Assembly (NCBI RefSeq): GCF_000818015.1
Contig: NZ_CP007511.1
Span: 3,668,501-3,732,500 of the forward strand
DNA from: Stutzerimonas balearica DSM 6083
GTDB lineage: Bacteria > Pseudomonadota > Gammaproteobacteria > Pseudomonadales > Pseudomonadaceae
DNA length: 64,000 nt
Reading direction: 5' to 3'
Numbering within the stretch: position 1 is the stretch's first letter; every line of letters starts with the position of its first letter. The translations under genes and the position numbers were made by a program. The notes below the pieces were generated by a model, which was given only the letters and a program-made list of their open reading frames with translations, had not been told where the DNA came from and ran no database searches. Below, piece after piece: positions 28,331 to 36,751 of the stretch.

Positions 28331-28863
28331 ACGACCCGCTGCGGCTGTTCTTCGCCCTGCCCTGCCCGGCCGACCAGGCACAGGCCATCGGCCGCTGGCG
28401 CGACGAGCAGGGCCTGGACGGGCGCGCCGTACCGCTGGCGAACCTGCACCTGACGCTGGCGTTTCTCGGCGCGCAACCGGCCGACGCACTGGCCGAGATC
28501 GCGCGCCTGGGCGAGTCGATCCATGCCGAGGCCTTCGAGCTGCGCCTGGATCGGCTGATCAGCCTCGGCAAGGGGTTCACTTGCCTGGCGCCAGAGCAGC
28601 CGCCGCGCGCGCTTGGCGACCTTGTCGCGCTGCTGCGCGCCGGCCTGGCTGAACGCGGGCTGCCGGTGGACGACCGCCCCTTCCTGCCGCATCTGACATT
28701 GATGCGCCAGGCAGGCGAGCGCCGGCACGCTACGCCCCCGACATTCGCCTGGCCGGTCGAGTCCTTTGCGTTGTATGTGTCGGAGCAGGAGGAAGGCGGC
28801 GTGCGTTATCGGCCGTTGCGGCACTGGCCGCTGCGCCGGAGCACAGCGGCCGCCGCGAGCTGA
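28327..28863 (+). CDS. thpR: RNA 2',3'-cyclic phosphodiesterase
   Basis: A 178-residue 2H-phosphoesterase. The two HxTx catalytic motifs are both HLTL, near residues 42 and 121. The start MNDPLRLFFALPCP is typical of ThpR. Such enzymes hydrolyse 2',3'-cyclic ends or, in some assays, ligate tRNA halves. It overlaps the methyltransferase by ATGA and converges with a tusA-like gene. Confidence 0.9.
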   Translation: MNDPLRLFFALPCPADQAQAIGRWRDEQGLDGRAVPLANLHLTLAFLGAQPADALAEIARLGESIHAEAFELRLDRLISLGKGFTCLAPEQPPRALGDLVALLRAGLAERGLPVDDRPFLPHLTLMRQAGERRHATPPTFAWPVESFALYVSEQEEGGVRYRPLRHWPLRRSTAAAAS

Positions 28864-28869
28864 GCGAAC

Positions 28870-29106
28870 TCAGGCGGGTACGCGAATCAGGAAACGGAAC
28901 AGCGAACCATGCTGCTCCACCGCGAGGCAGTCGTAGCCCTTGGCACGGGTGTCCTCGGGGATGCCGTTGACCGATTGCGAGCAGTCGGTCACCACTTCGA
29001 GCAACTGCCCCGGCTTCATCGTCTCGAGGGTTTCGAGCGTGGCAATCGCGTTGTACGGGCAGTGTTCGCCTCGCAGGTCAAGCGAGAGATCGGGTACCTG
29101 GCTCAT
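28870..29106 (-). CDS. TusA/YedF-family sulfur carrier protein
   Basis: A 78-residue SirA/TusA-like protein. The family signature is DLRGEHCPYNAIAT, with the persulfide-carrying cysteine at position 17 and the CPxP proline replaced (CPYN). TusA-like partners of YeeE transporters receive imported sulfur. It overlaps the transporter gene by 29 bases, so the pair works together: thiosulfate or a related species enters through YeeE and is handed to this carrier. A selenium role, proposed for YedE/YedF, cannot be excluded. Confidence 0.85.
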   Translation of the reverse strand: MSQVPDLSLDLRGEHCPYNAIATLETLETMKPGQLLEVVTDCSQSVNGIPEDTRAKGYDCLAVEQHGSLFRFLIRVPA

Positions 29107-30301
29107 CGAGCGAGCTCCTTTTCGGTTGGAATCGTTTGGCGTTGAGGTGCACCAGCAGCATGGCCACGGCAAGCCCGGCGAACGTCAGCATCAACCCGCT
29201 GGTGGGGCCGAAGCGCTCGAGCAGGTTGACCTTCGGATAGGGCAGCGCCAGGGTGCTGCCAAGTGCGTCCCAGTACACCGCGACGAGGGTGCCGCCGATG
29301 ACGTTACCGACGCCGACCACCCAGAAGTGCACCTGGCCTTCCATCGCGCGGTACATCCAGCCGGTTTCGCAGCCGCCGGCGACCACGATGCCAATGCCGA
29401 ACAGCACGCCGCCGATGATCGCGTTCGGGCCCATCCAGAAGATCTTCGGACTCGCACCCAGCGCAATGGCGCCGAAGGTACCGACGCATGCCACGGTCAT
29501 GCCGAGCAGGATGCCGTACGCCGCGCGGGTGCGGCCGGTGGTCCAGAGGTCGCGCGCGGCACTGGTGAAACAGATCTGCGCACGCTCGATCAGCCCGCCG
29601 AACAGCAGCCCGAACAGCACCGCCATGCCCAGCACCAGCGAGGCGTCGAAACGCCAGGCGGCAAAGGCCACCGCCACCAGCGCAACGCCGACACCGATAC
29701 GCGCCTGCAGGCCGGCACGCCGGCGGGTCGCTTCAGGGTCGGCAAACAGCGCACTGGCCTGAGTACCGACCCGCAGCGGCGTGCGCAGCCAGGGCAGCAG
29801 GCAGATCTTCACGCCGACCCAGGCGCCGGCCACAGTGGCGAGCATGAAGGCCCAGGCATGCAGGGAAAACATCGGAATGCCGGTGAAGAACGCCGCCAGG
29901 TTGCAGCCCATCGCCAGGCGCGCACCGAAGCCGGCGATGATGCCGCCGACCAGCCCCTGCAGCAGGCGCCGCCGGCTGGTCGGCCAGCGCAGACTGACGT
30001 TGTTGGCCCACAGCGCGGTGCACAACGCACCGAGCAGCATGCCGATGATCATCACCCCGTCGACCCGATCGAGCGGCGTGCCGTTCAGGCCAAGCAGCTT
30101 GAAATAGCTCCACTGCTCGGGCTGGGCACCGAACCAGGCCAGCACATGGCCGCCCCAGCGGGTGAACTCGCCGGTAACGGCCCAGAAGGTTCCCGTGATT
30201 GCAAAGTAATAGGCAGAGGCGACCCCGAGTGCGACCAGTGCCGGCAGCGGCGACCAGAAACGCACGAGGTAGCGCTCCCGAAAAGCGGAGAGCGAGGACA
30301 T
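29078..30301 (-). CDS. YeeE/YedE-family thiosulfate (sulfur) transporter
   Basis: A 407-residue inner-membrane protein with two homologous halves. Conserved cysteine loops GARLAMGCNLAAFFTG (near 128-143), ERAQICFTS and VVAGGCETGW match the YeeE/TsuA family, in which cysteines form a relay for thiosulfate. The start at 30301 follows a GGAGCT site. The TusA-like gene overlaps its 3' end. Substrate is inferred from the family and the partner. Confidence 0.88.
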   Translation of the reverse strand: MSSLSAFRERYLVRFWSPLPALVALGVASAYYFAITGTFWAVTGEFTRWGGHVLAWFGAQPEQWSYFKLLGLNGTPLDRVDGVMIIGMLLGALCTALWANNVSLRWPTSRRRLLQGLVGGIIAGFGARLAMGCNLAAFFTGIPMFSLHAWAFMLATVAGAWVGVKICLLPWLRTPLRVGTQASALFADPEATRRRAGLQARIGVGVALVAVAFAAWRFDASLVLGMAVLFGLLFGGLIERAQICFTSAARDLWTTGRTRAAYGILLGMTVACVGTFGAIALGASPKIFWMGPNAIIGGVLFGIGIVVAGGCETGWMYRAMEGQVHFWVVGVGNVIGGTLVAVYWDALGSTLALPYPKVNLLERFGPTSGLMLTFAGLAVAMLLVHLNAKRFQPKRSSLDEPGTRSLA

Positions 30302-30487
30302 TTGAAGCTCCTTTTGACGCGCGACTGCAATCGCCGCACCGGTCTAGGAAGGGTTGTGTGGCCCGGCAGCGTCGGGCCGGCGCAACCTTAGCCCAGCGCC
30401 CGCGAAGACGCGAGTACTTGCATGGCGCCGTCGGCGCCCCCATGTCATCCTGCAGCCTTTTCCCTGCCCGCCCTCGACGAGATTCCG

Positions 30488-31357
30488 ATGAGCCAGAGTC
30501 CCTTCATCTTCGATGTCACCAGCGCCAATTTCGAGCAGCTGGTGCTGGAAGACTCCTTTCACAAACCGGTGCTGGTGGACTTCTGGGCCGAGTGGTGCGC
30601 GCCGTGCAAGGCGCTGATGCCGCTGCTGGCGAAGATCACCGAGGAGTATGCCGGCGAGCTGCTGCTGGCCAAGGTCAACTGCGACATCGAGCAGGACGTG
30701 GTGATGCGCTTCGGCATCCGCAGCCTGCCGACGGTGGTGCTGTTCAAGGACGGCCAGCCGGTCGACGGCTTCGCCGGGGCGCAACCCGAATCAGCGATCC
30801 GCGCGATGCTCGAACCGCACGTGCAGCTGCCACCGGCGCCAGAGGCCGACCTGCTGCAAAGCGCCAGGGAGCTGTTCGCCGAAGGCCGCATCGGCGATGC
30901 GGAAAACACGCTCAAGCAGTTGCTTGGCGAGGACAACGAGAACGCCGAGGCGCTGATTCTCTATGCCCGCTGCCTGGCCGAACGCGGCGAGCTGGGCGAG
31001 GCCGAAACCGTCCTCGCTGCAGTCAAGGGCGACGAGCACAAGCAGGCGCTGGCCGGCGCCCGTGCGCAGCTGACCTTTCTGCGCCAGGCCAACGACCTGC
31101 CGGAGCCCGCGGCGCTCAAGTCGCGCCTGGCGCAGGACCCGGGCGACGACGAGGCCACCTATCAACTGGCCGTACAGCAACTCGCCCGACAGCAGTACGA
31201 AGCCGCCCTCGATGGCCTGCTCAGGTTGTTCGTGCGCAACCGCAGTTTCAACGAAGGCGTGGCGCACAAGACGCTGCTACAGGTATTCGACCTGCTCGGC
31301 AACGATCACCCGCTGGTCGGCCAGTACCGCCGCAAGCTGTATCAGGCGCTCTACTGA
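30488..31357 (+). CDS. cnoX: Thioredoxin-like co-chaperone CnoX (YbbN)
   Basis: A 289-residue protein. The N-terminal thioredoxin fold (1-110) has WCAPCK as active site and the cis-Pro loop SLPTVVLF. The rest is four TPR-like helical pairs (LLQSARELFAEG, NAEALILYARCLAERGE, ATYQLAVQQLARQQYE). CnoX holds proteins under oxidative bleach stress and passes them to GroEL or DnaK. Unlike the E. coli protein, this one keeps both active-site cysteines and so could be redox-active. Confidence 0.91.
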   Translation: MSQSPFIFDVTSANFEQLVLEDSFHKPVLVDFWAEWCAPCKALMPLLAKITEEYAGELLLAKVNCDIEQDVVMRFGIRSLPTVVLFKDGQPVDGFAGAQPESAIRAMLEPHVQLPPAPEADLLQSARELFAEGRIGDAENTLKQLLGEDNENAEALILYARCLAERGELGEAETVLAAVKGDEHKQALAGARAQLTFLRQANDLPEPAALKSRLAQDPGDDEATYQLAVQQLARQQYEAALDGLLRLFVRNRSFNEGVAHKTLLQVFDLLGNDHPLVGQYRRKLYQALY

Positions 31358-31363
31358 GCTGCT

Positions 31364-31705
31364 TCAGCCGATCCAGCGATAGGTCGGGGCGTCGGCACCA
31401 TGCTCGACCTGCACCTGCTCGCTGTGCCGCAGCCTGACCAGCAGCCGCTTGGCCGCTTGCTCGCTGCCGGCCAGCACGCGCAGCTCCTCGAAGAGTTGCG
31501 GGCCTTCGAGAATGCCGGCCTGGCGCAGGCGCTCCTGGGCGGTCTGCCAGAGCGCATCCTCTCGCGGTCGCCGCGCGCCGCCCTGCTCCGCAGCCGCGGG
31601 CTGCGCCGCGACGAAGCCCGCGGCCAGATTCGCCCAATCCTCGTTGTCGAGTTCGATGGCAAGGTCGACCGGCCAATCGCCGATCTTTCCGCTGATCCTG
31701 ATCAT
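31364..31705 (-). CDS. Conserved protein of 113 residues, function unknown
   Basis: The product begins MIRISGKIGDWPVDLAIELD and is acidic overall, with a beta-rich start, an Ala/Gln/Arg-rich middle and a helical second half (QTAQERLRQAGILEG, QLFEELRVLAGSEQAAK). I recognise no domain, though a protein of this type follows cnoX in related Pseudomonas as I recall. It is convergent with cnoX. ATG 31705 is preferred; four extra codons are possible upstream. Confidence 0.65.
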   Translation of the reverse strand: MIRISGKIGDWPVDLAIELDNEDWANLAAGFVAAQPAAAEQGGARRPREDALWQTAQERLRQAGILEGPQLFEELRVLAGSEQAAKRLLVRLRHSEQVQVEHGADAPTYRWIG

Positions 31706-31773
31706 GACCGCCTCCAAGCGCGAAACGTCTCATGCTCACATGCCGCAGGAAATCTGGCCAGCCGCAAGCAAAA

Positions 31774-31789
31774 GTTGTTATAACGTAAC
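31774..31789 (+). promoter_or_regulatory. Zur-box-like site before the zinc operon
   Basis: GTTGTTATAACGTAAC contains the 8-base palindrome GTTATAAC, the core of gammaproteobacterial Zur boxes. It lies 25 bases before the ATG of the DUF2796 gene. Flanking bases are only partly symmetric, so it is a good but not perfect match. It predicts repression when zinc is plentiful. Confidence 0.65.
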
Positions 31790-31814
31790 GGACGCTTTCC
31801 TACCGGAGCCCTCC

Positions 31815-32411
31815 ATGCGCCAGCTGATCGCCTTTTCGACCCTCGTCCTGCTGCCGGTACTGGCCCAGGCGCACGAGCACACCCAGGAACAAGCCGAGCA
31901 CGATGCCGCGGCCACCCACGCCGCGCTGCACGCCCATGAACATGGTGTTGCCGAGCTCGATGTGGCGTTCGAAGGCACACGCCTGGACCTGGAGCTGCGC
32001 AGCCCGGCGATCAATCTGCTGGGGTTCGAGCACGCACCGGCCGGCGAGCCGGACGAACGCCGCATTGCCGCCGTGAGTGGCGATCTGCAACAGCCGCAAA
32101 GGCTGTTCGGCATACCGGCACAGGCAGGCTGCGCCGTCAGTGAGCAGGAGATCGACAGCTCGCTGCTGGGCAGCAATCACGCCGGCTACAACCGCGAGGG
32201 CACCTCGCGGGCGGCCGACGATAACAGCCATAGCGACATCCTCGCGCGCTACAGACTCCTGTGCACCGAGCCGACCAAACTGACGCAACTGGACCTCAGC
32301 GCGCTGTTCGCCGGCTATCCCGGGCTCGAACGCGTGCGTGTGCAGCTGATCGGCCCCGGCGGTCAGCGTGCTGCGGAGCTGGGCCTGCGCGCGGCGACCC
32401 TCGAGTTCTGA
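31815..32411 (+). CDS. zrgA: ZrgA-like periplasmic zinc-binding protein (DUF2796)
   Basis: A 198-residue secreted protein: signal peptide 1-19 (ending AQA), then a mature N-terminus rich in metal ligands (HEHTQEQAEHD and HAALHAHEHG), then the DUF2796 fold with GVAELDVAFEG, LEL and the C-terminal LDLSALFAGYPGL. Related ZrgA in Vibrio cholerae takes part in zinc acquisition. It heads a four-gene operon with an ABC ATPase, permease and DUF3299 protein, behind a Zur-like box. The same four genes are Zur-regulated in P. aeruginosa as I recall. Confidence 0.87.
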   Translation: MRQLIAFSTLVLLPVLAQAHEHTQEQAEHDAAATHAALHAHEHGVAELDVAFEGTRLDLELRSPAINLLGFEHAPAGEPDERRIAAVSGDLQQPQRLFGIPAQAGCAVSEQEIDSSLLGSNHAGYNREGTSRAADDNSHSDILARYRLLCTEPTKLTQLDLSALFAGYPGLERVRVQLIGPGGQRAAELGLRAATLEF

Positions 32412-32413
32412 CG

Positions 32414-33139
32414 ATGCCCGCCGAACACGCCATGGCTCCGCCCGTCCTCGAGATCCACGATCTGCATTTCGCCTGGCCCGGGCAAACCGAGCTGCTGCAT
32501 ATCCCGCAGCTGAGCCTGCACCAGGGTGAACGGGTGTTTCTCGAAGGCCCTTCGGGCAGCGGCAAGAGCACGCTGCTGGGCCTGGTCGGTGGCGTGCATA
32601 TGCCCGACCGCGGGCACGTCCGCCTACTCGGCCGCGACCTGGCCAGCCTCGGCGCCGCAGCCCGCGACCGCTGGCGGGTCGATCACACCGGCTTCATCTT
32701 CCAGCAGTTCAACCTCCTGCCGTTCCTCTCGGTAAGCGCCAACGTCACCCTGCCCTGCGGCTTCTCGCGCCTGCGCAGGGAGCGTGCCTGCGGTCGACAC
32801 GGCAGTACGGAGCAGGCCGCAAGCCGGTTGCTCGAGCATCTCGGGCTGCCCCCGTCGCTGCTCGAGCGCCGCGCCGACTCGCTCTCCATCGGCCAGCAGC
32901 AACGGGTCGCCGCGGCTCGTGCGCTGATCGGCCAGCCGGAACTGGTGATCGCCGATGAACCGACCTCGGCGCTCGATGCCGACAGCCGCGAGAGCTTTCT
33001 GCGCCTGCTGTTCGACGAATGCAGTGCAGCCGGCGCCAGCCTGCTGTTCGTCAGCCACGACCGCAGCCTGGCGGGCCTGTTCGACCGCAGCCTGTCGCTG
33101 CCGGCACTCAACCGGGCCCGCCCGATCACGGAGAGTTGA
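32414..33139 (+). CDS. ABC transporter ATPase of the zinc operon (LolD/MacB type)
   Basis: A 241-residue ATPase: Walker A GPSGSGKST, Q-loop FIFQQFNLLP, signature LSIGQQQRV and Walker B LVIADEPTSALD, with the switch His in FVSHD. The signature glycine is replaced (LSIGQ, not LSGGQ). The closest type is LolD/MacB/FtsE, which works with FtsX-like permeases. It starts three bases after the zrgA stop. Confidence 0.87.
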   Translation: MPAEHAMAPPVLEIHDLHFAWPGQTELLHIPQLSLHQGERVFLEGPSGSGKSTLLGLVGGVHMPDRGHVRLLGRDLASLGAAARDRWRVDHTGFIFQQFNLLPFLSVSANVTLPCGFSRLRRERACGRHGSTEQAASRLLEHLGLPPSLLERRADSLSIGQQQRVAAARALIGQPELVIADEPTSALDADSRESFLRLLFDECSAAGASLLFVSHDRSLAGLFDRSLSLPALNRARPITES

Positions 33140-33141
33140 GC

Positions 33142-34407
33142 TTGCATCTGTTGCGCCTGGCCTTGGCGAGCCTGAACAACCGCCGCTTCACCGCCCTGCT
33201 GACGGTCATGGCCATCGCGCTCTCGGTGTGCCTGTTACTGGCCGTCGAGCGCATCCGCACCGAGGCACGCACCAGCTTCGCCAGCACCATCAGCGGGACC
33301 GATCTGGTGGTCGGCGCGCGCTCCGGTTCGGTGAACCTGCTGCTCTACTCGGTATTTCGCATCGGCAACGCGACCAACAACATCCGCTGGGAGAGCTTCG
33401 AGCACTTCGCCAATCACCCGCGGGTGCGCTGGGCGATACCGCTTTCGCTAGGCGATTCGCACCGCGGCTACCGGGTACTCGGTACCAACCGGGCCTATTT
33501 CGAGCATTACCGCTACGGGCGCAAACAGCCGCTGGCTCTGGCTGAAGGGCGGCCGTTCGCCACGGCCCCCTTCGAAGTGGTGCTCGGCGCGGAAGTTGCC
33601 CAGCAATTGAACTACCGGCTCGGCGATTCGCTGGTGCTTGCGCACGGCGTCGCCCGCATCAGCCTGCTTCAGCACGACGACAAGCCCTTCGAGGTGGTCG
33701 GCATTCTCCAGCGCACCGGCACACCGGTCGACCGCACGCTGCACATCAGCCTGGCGGGCATGGAAGCGCTGCATGCCGACTGGCGTCATGGCGTACCGGC
33801 CCAGGGTGCGGCGCGACTGAGTGCCGCGCAGGCGCGCGAGCTGCCGCTGCAGCCCCGGCAAATCACCGCGTTTCTTCTTGGCCTGGACAGTCGCCTTGCC
33901 ACCTTCGGCCTGCAGCGCGAGATCAACGGCTACCACAGCGAACCGCTGCAGGCGGTGCTGCCCGGGGTAGCGCTGCAGGAATTGTGGAGCCTGATGGGAA
34001 CCGCCGAGCAGGCGCTGCTGGTCATTTCGCTGTTCGTCGTGCTGATCGGTCTGGTCGGTATGCTGACGGCGATCCTCACCAGCCTCAACGAGCGCCGCCG
34101 GGAAATGGCCATCCTGCGCTCGGTCGGTGCGCGCCCCTGGCATATCGCCGGGCTGTTGGTCGCCGAAGCCCTGCTGCTGGCAGTCGCCGGCATGCTGCTT
34201 GGCGTCGCGCTGCTCTATCTGGCGATACTGGGGGCGCAGGGACCGCTGCAGGCGCACTACGGCCTGTACGTTCCCCTGCGCTGGCCCGGCCAGCATGAAT
34301 GGCGGCTGCTCGGCGCGGTGCTGTGCGCCGCCGTGCTGATGGGCGGCGTACCCGCCTGGCGCGCGTACCGGCAGTCGCTCGTCGACGGCCTGTCCATTCG
34401 CCTTTGA
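33142..34407 (+). CDS. FtsX-like ABC permease of the zinc operon
   Basis: A 421-residue inner-membrane protein. One helix at the N-terminus (FTALLTVMAIALSVCLLL), a large periplasmic MacB-PCD-like domain (about 40-275), and three C-terminal helices with the ERRREMAILRSVGARP coupling motif. This is the FtsX/MacB fold, usually extracting substrates from membrane or periplasm rather than importing. TTG 33142 is the start, six bases after GGAGAG. It sits between the ATPase and DUF3299 genes. Confidence 0.84.
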   Translation: MHLLRLALASLNNRRFTALLTVMAIALSVCLLLAVERIRTEARTSFASTISGTDLVVGARSGSVNLLLYSVFRIGNATNNIRWESFEHFANHPRVRWAIPLSLGDSHRGYRVLGTNRAYFEHYRYGRKQPLALAEGRPFATAPFEVVLGAEVAQQLNYRLGDSLVLAHGVARISLLQHDDKPFEVVGILQRTGTPVDRTLHISLAGMEALHADWRHGVPAQGAARLSAAQARELPLQPRQITAFLLGLDSRLATFGLQREINGYHSEPLQAVLPGVALQELWSLMGTAEQALLVISLFVVLIGLVGMLTAILTSLNERRREMAILRSVGARPWHIAGLLVAEALLLAVAGMLLGVALLYLAILGAQGPLQAHYGLYVPLRWPGQHEWRLLGAVLCAAVLMGGVPAWRAYRQSLVDGLSIRL

Positions 34408-34414
34408 GAACGCC

Positions 34415-34927
34415 ATGCCCAGACCCCTGCCGATCCTGCTGCTGTGTCTGGTGTCATCCTGGGCGACCGCCGAGATACGCGAGCTACGTTGGTCGGAACT
34501 GGTACCGGCCGATGCGCCGCCCCCGGCCCCGCCGGCCGCAATGCACGACCTGTCGCAACTGGCCGATGTACTCGCCGCCGAGAATGGCCCCGCAGCGGCG
34601 CAACAGCACCCGAATGCGCCGGTGGTGCAGGCGCTGGACGGCCTCGAGGTGCGTCTGCCGGGTTACATCGTGCCGCTGGAAATCAGTGAGCAGGAGCGCG
34701 TCGTGGAGTTCCTGTTGGTGCCTTATTTCGGCGCCTGCATTCACGTGCCGCCGCCGCCGTCGAACCAGATCGTCCACGCCATCAGCGAGCCAGGGGTAAA
34801 GGTAGAGCAACTCTATCAACCGTTCTGGATCGAAGGTCCGTTGCGCGTCGAGCCAGCCAGCAGCGAGCTGGCCGAAGCGGGCTACAGCATGCAGGCGCAG
34901 CGTATCTTTCCCTACGACCTGCCCTGA
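34415..34927 (+). CDS. DUF3299 secreted protein
   Basis: A 170-residue protein with a signal peptide (1-19, ending ATA) and a Pro/Ala-rich linker, then the DUF3299 core: VRLPGYIVPLE, FLLVPYFGACIHVPPPPSNQIV and the end QPFWIEG. The conserved cysteine and His in GACIHVPPPP may bind metal. It is the last gene of the operon and is probably periplasmic. Role unknown; its constant link to zrgA and this ABC transporter implies metal handling. Confidence 0.84.
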   Translation: MPRPLPILLLCLVSSWATAEIRELRWSELVPADAPPPAPPAAMHDLSQLADVLAAENGPAAAQQHPNAPVVQALDGLEVRLPGYIVPLEISEQERVVEFLLVPYFGACIHVPPPPSNQIVHAISEPGVKVEQLYQPFWIEGPLRVEPASSELAEAGYSMQAQRIFPYDLP

Positions 34928-34941
34928 ACGGCGGGCGTGGC

Positions 34942-36033
34942 TCAGTTGGTGCGGGCGACCTGACGCTCGCGCTCGAAGCTCAGCTCACTCTCCGCCCACT
35001 CACGCCAGGCGCGCACCTGGCGCCGCTCGGCCCCGGCACGTTCAGCCTTGCGCAGCGCCTCAAGGCCGGCCTGCCAATGGGCCTGCTCGAGTTCGAGCTG
35101 GGCCAGATTCATCCACAGCTTCGCCTGGCCGCTCCGGGCCGCCAGCTCGCGGTACAGTTCCGCCGCTGTGCTGCGCTCGCGCGCCTGCCACCAGAGCTGC
35201 GCCAGCCTCTCGCGGCGGGTCGCGCTTCCTTGCAACAGACCGGCGTCGAGCATGCCGTCCAGCAGTCGTGCGGCTTGCCAGGGTTGACCGGCTGCGGCGG
35301 CCAGCAGCACCAGGTTGTCCAGCTCCGCCTCGCTAAAGCGTAGGCCCTTGGCGTAGGCGGTGCGCAGCGTGGCCAACGCCCGCTCGTCGGCGCCGGCCAG
35401 TTGCTGCAGCCCGGCCAACTGGCGCCAGCTACGCGGCTGGTCTGGGTGGCGCAACAGCAGCTGGCGCTGCCAACGCTCGGCCGCAGGGTAGCGCTTGAGC
35501 TCGGCGTTGCCGGCCACCAGCAGTTGCAGCCAGACGTCCTCGGCGCGCGGATTGGCCGCCACATAACGTTCGGCCAGGGGCAGCGCCTTGGCATGCTGGC
35601 CGAGCCCCTGGTACGCCTGCACGAGCATGCGCAGGATATCGGCATCCTGCTGGTCCGCCCCCTTCAACAGGCTGACGACGCGGGCGAAGTCGCCTTCGGC
35701 GAGGTACAGGCGCGCCAGGTTGGCGCGTTCGGCGGCGAGTGTCTGCTCGTCGAGCTTGCCGCTGGCCAGCGCCTTGTCGAGCCACCGCACGGCGTCGGCG
35801 GTATCGCCCTGCGCCCAGGCCAGGTAGCCAAGGCTGCGCCAGACCAGGGCCTGCTCGATGCTGCCAGGCTTGGCCCCGGCGCCCTGCAGCGCCTTTCGCG
35901 CAGCACCATAGTCACCCTTCTGCTGAGCGCTTTGCGCCTCTTGCAGAGCGCGGTATACGCCAGGTGCAATACTTTGCGCCGCCTGCGCGGCACTGGCGAA
36001 GGTCAGGATCAACACGAGCAGCAGACGAGGCAT
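34942..36033 (-). CDS. TPR-repeat periplasmic protein of the TonB operon
   Basis: A 363-residue protein with a signal peptide (1-18) and at least six TPR-like helical pairs (AQSAQQKGDYGAARKALQ, LGYLAWAQGDTADAVRWLDKAL, LARLYLAEGDFARVVSLL and so on). It lies directly after tonB, with one base between them. TPR proteins of this sort end TtpC-type TonB operons in other gammaproteobacteria and may connect the complex to the envelope. No catalytic motif is seen. Confidence 0.85.
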   Translation of the reverse strand: MPRLLLVLILTFASAAQAAQSIAPGVYRALQEAQSAQQKGDYGAARKALQGAGAKPGSIEQALVWRSLGYLAWAQGDTADAVRWLDKALASGKLDEQTLAAERANLARLYLAEGDFARVVSLLKGADQQDADILRMLVQAYQGLGQHAKALPLAERYVAANPRAEDVWLQLLVAGNAELKRYPAAERWQRQLLLRHPDQPRSWRQLAGLQQLAGADERALATLRTAYAKGLRFSEAELDNLVLLAAAAGQPWQAARLLDGMLDAGLLQGSATRRERLAQLWWQARERSTAAELYRELAARSGQAKLWMNLAQLELEQAHWQAGLEALRKAERAGAERRQVRAWREWAESELSFERERQVARTN

Positions 36034-36034
36034 C

Positions 36035-36751
36035 TCAGCGTTCTCCTTGCAGGCGGAAGTGCAGGGTCTTCACGGCTTCGCGCGAAACCGCCACGCCGTT
36101 CTCGGTGCGTGGAGCAAAGCGCCAGCGAGCCGCCGCCCGGCGCGCCTCGCGGTCGAAGACGTTGCGCGGCGAAGCCTCCAGCACGCGGATGTTTTCCACC
36201 CGGCCGGAGGGGGAAATGGTGAAGGCCAGCTTGATATGCCCTTCGATCCCGCGTTGCCGGGCTCGGTAGGGATATTCGGGACGAACATCGTTGAGCGGCA
36301 CCACCTCTTGCTCCGGCCCGCCCGGTTGCCCGCCCGCCTCGGCGGCGGCAGCAGCCGCGGGTGCCGTGGCAGCTGGCGCAGGGGCCGCAGCGGCGCTCAG
36401 GCCGCTCAAGCTCGGCGCCGGTGCCGCGGCGACCGACACACCGGCATCGATGTTCGGCAGATCGAGATCGAGCTTTGGCAGATTGGCCGCCGGGGTCGCC
36501 ATGCTCGGCGTCGGTGGCGTCGGTGGCTGCGGCGTCTTGGGTTGTGGCGGCTGTGGCGCCTGCTGGCGCGTGCGCGTCGCAGCGTCCTGGTTGCGCCCAT
36601 CCATGCGGACGAAGTTGGCGACTGCGACGGGCTCGTCGCTGACTTCGCTGCGCGGCGGCGAGACCATGCTCAGCATGAGTGCGAACAGCAATACGGTGAC
36701 CACACAGGCCGCCAGCAGCGAAAAGCCGGCGCGGCTCAAGCCCTGGCGCAT
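36035..36751 (-). CDS. tonB: TonB energy transducer
   Basis: A 238-residue protein: a single N-terminal helix (FSLLAACVVTVLLFALML, 10-27), a Pro/Ala-rich periplasmic spacer (about 65-145), and a TonB C-terminal domain (YPYRARQRGIEGHIKL, then SPSGRVENIRVLEASP, RRAAARWRFAP). It carries the proton motive force to outer-membrane receptors such as BtuB. It overlaps exbD as TAATG and is part of a Fur-box operon, so iron uptake is its most likely duty. Confidence 0.93.
   Translation of the reverse strand: MRQGLSRAGFSLLAACVVTVLLFALMLSMVSPPRSEVSDEPVAVANFVRMDGRNQDAATRTRQQAPQPPQPKTPQPPTPPTPSMATPAANLPKLDLDLPNIDAGVSVAAAPAPSLSGLSAAAAPAPAATAPAAAAAAEAGGQPGGPEQEVVPLNDVRPEYPYRARQRGIEGHIKLAFTISPSGRVENIRVLEASPRNVFDREARRAAARWRFAPRTENGVAVSREAVKTLHFRLQGER

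Noticed and set aside
28861..28875. CTGAGCGAACTCAG hairpin as terminator after thpR
   Set aside because: The 5-bp stem is short and no T-run follows on either strand.
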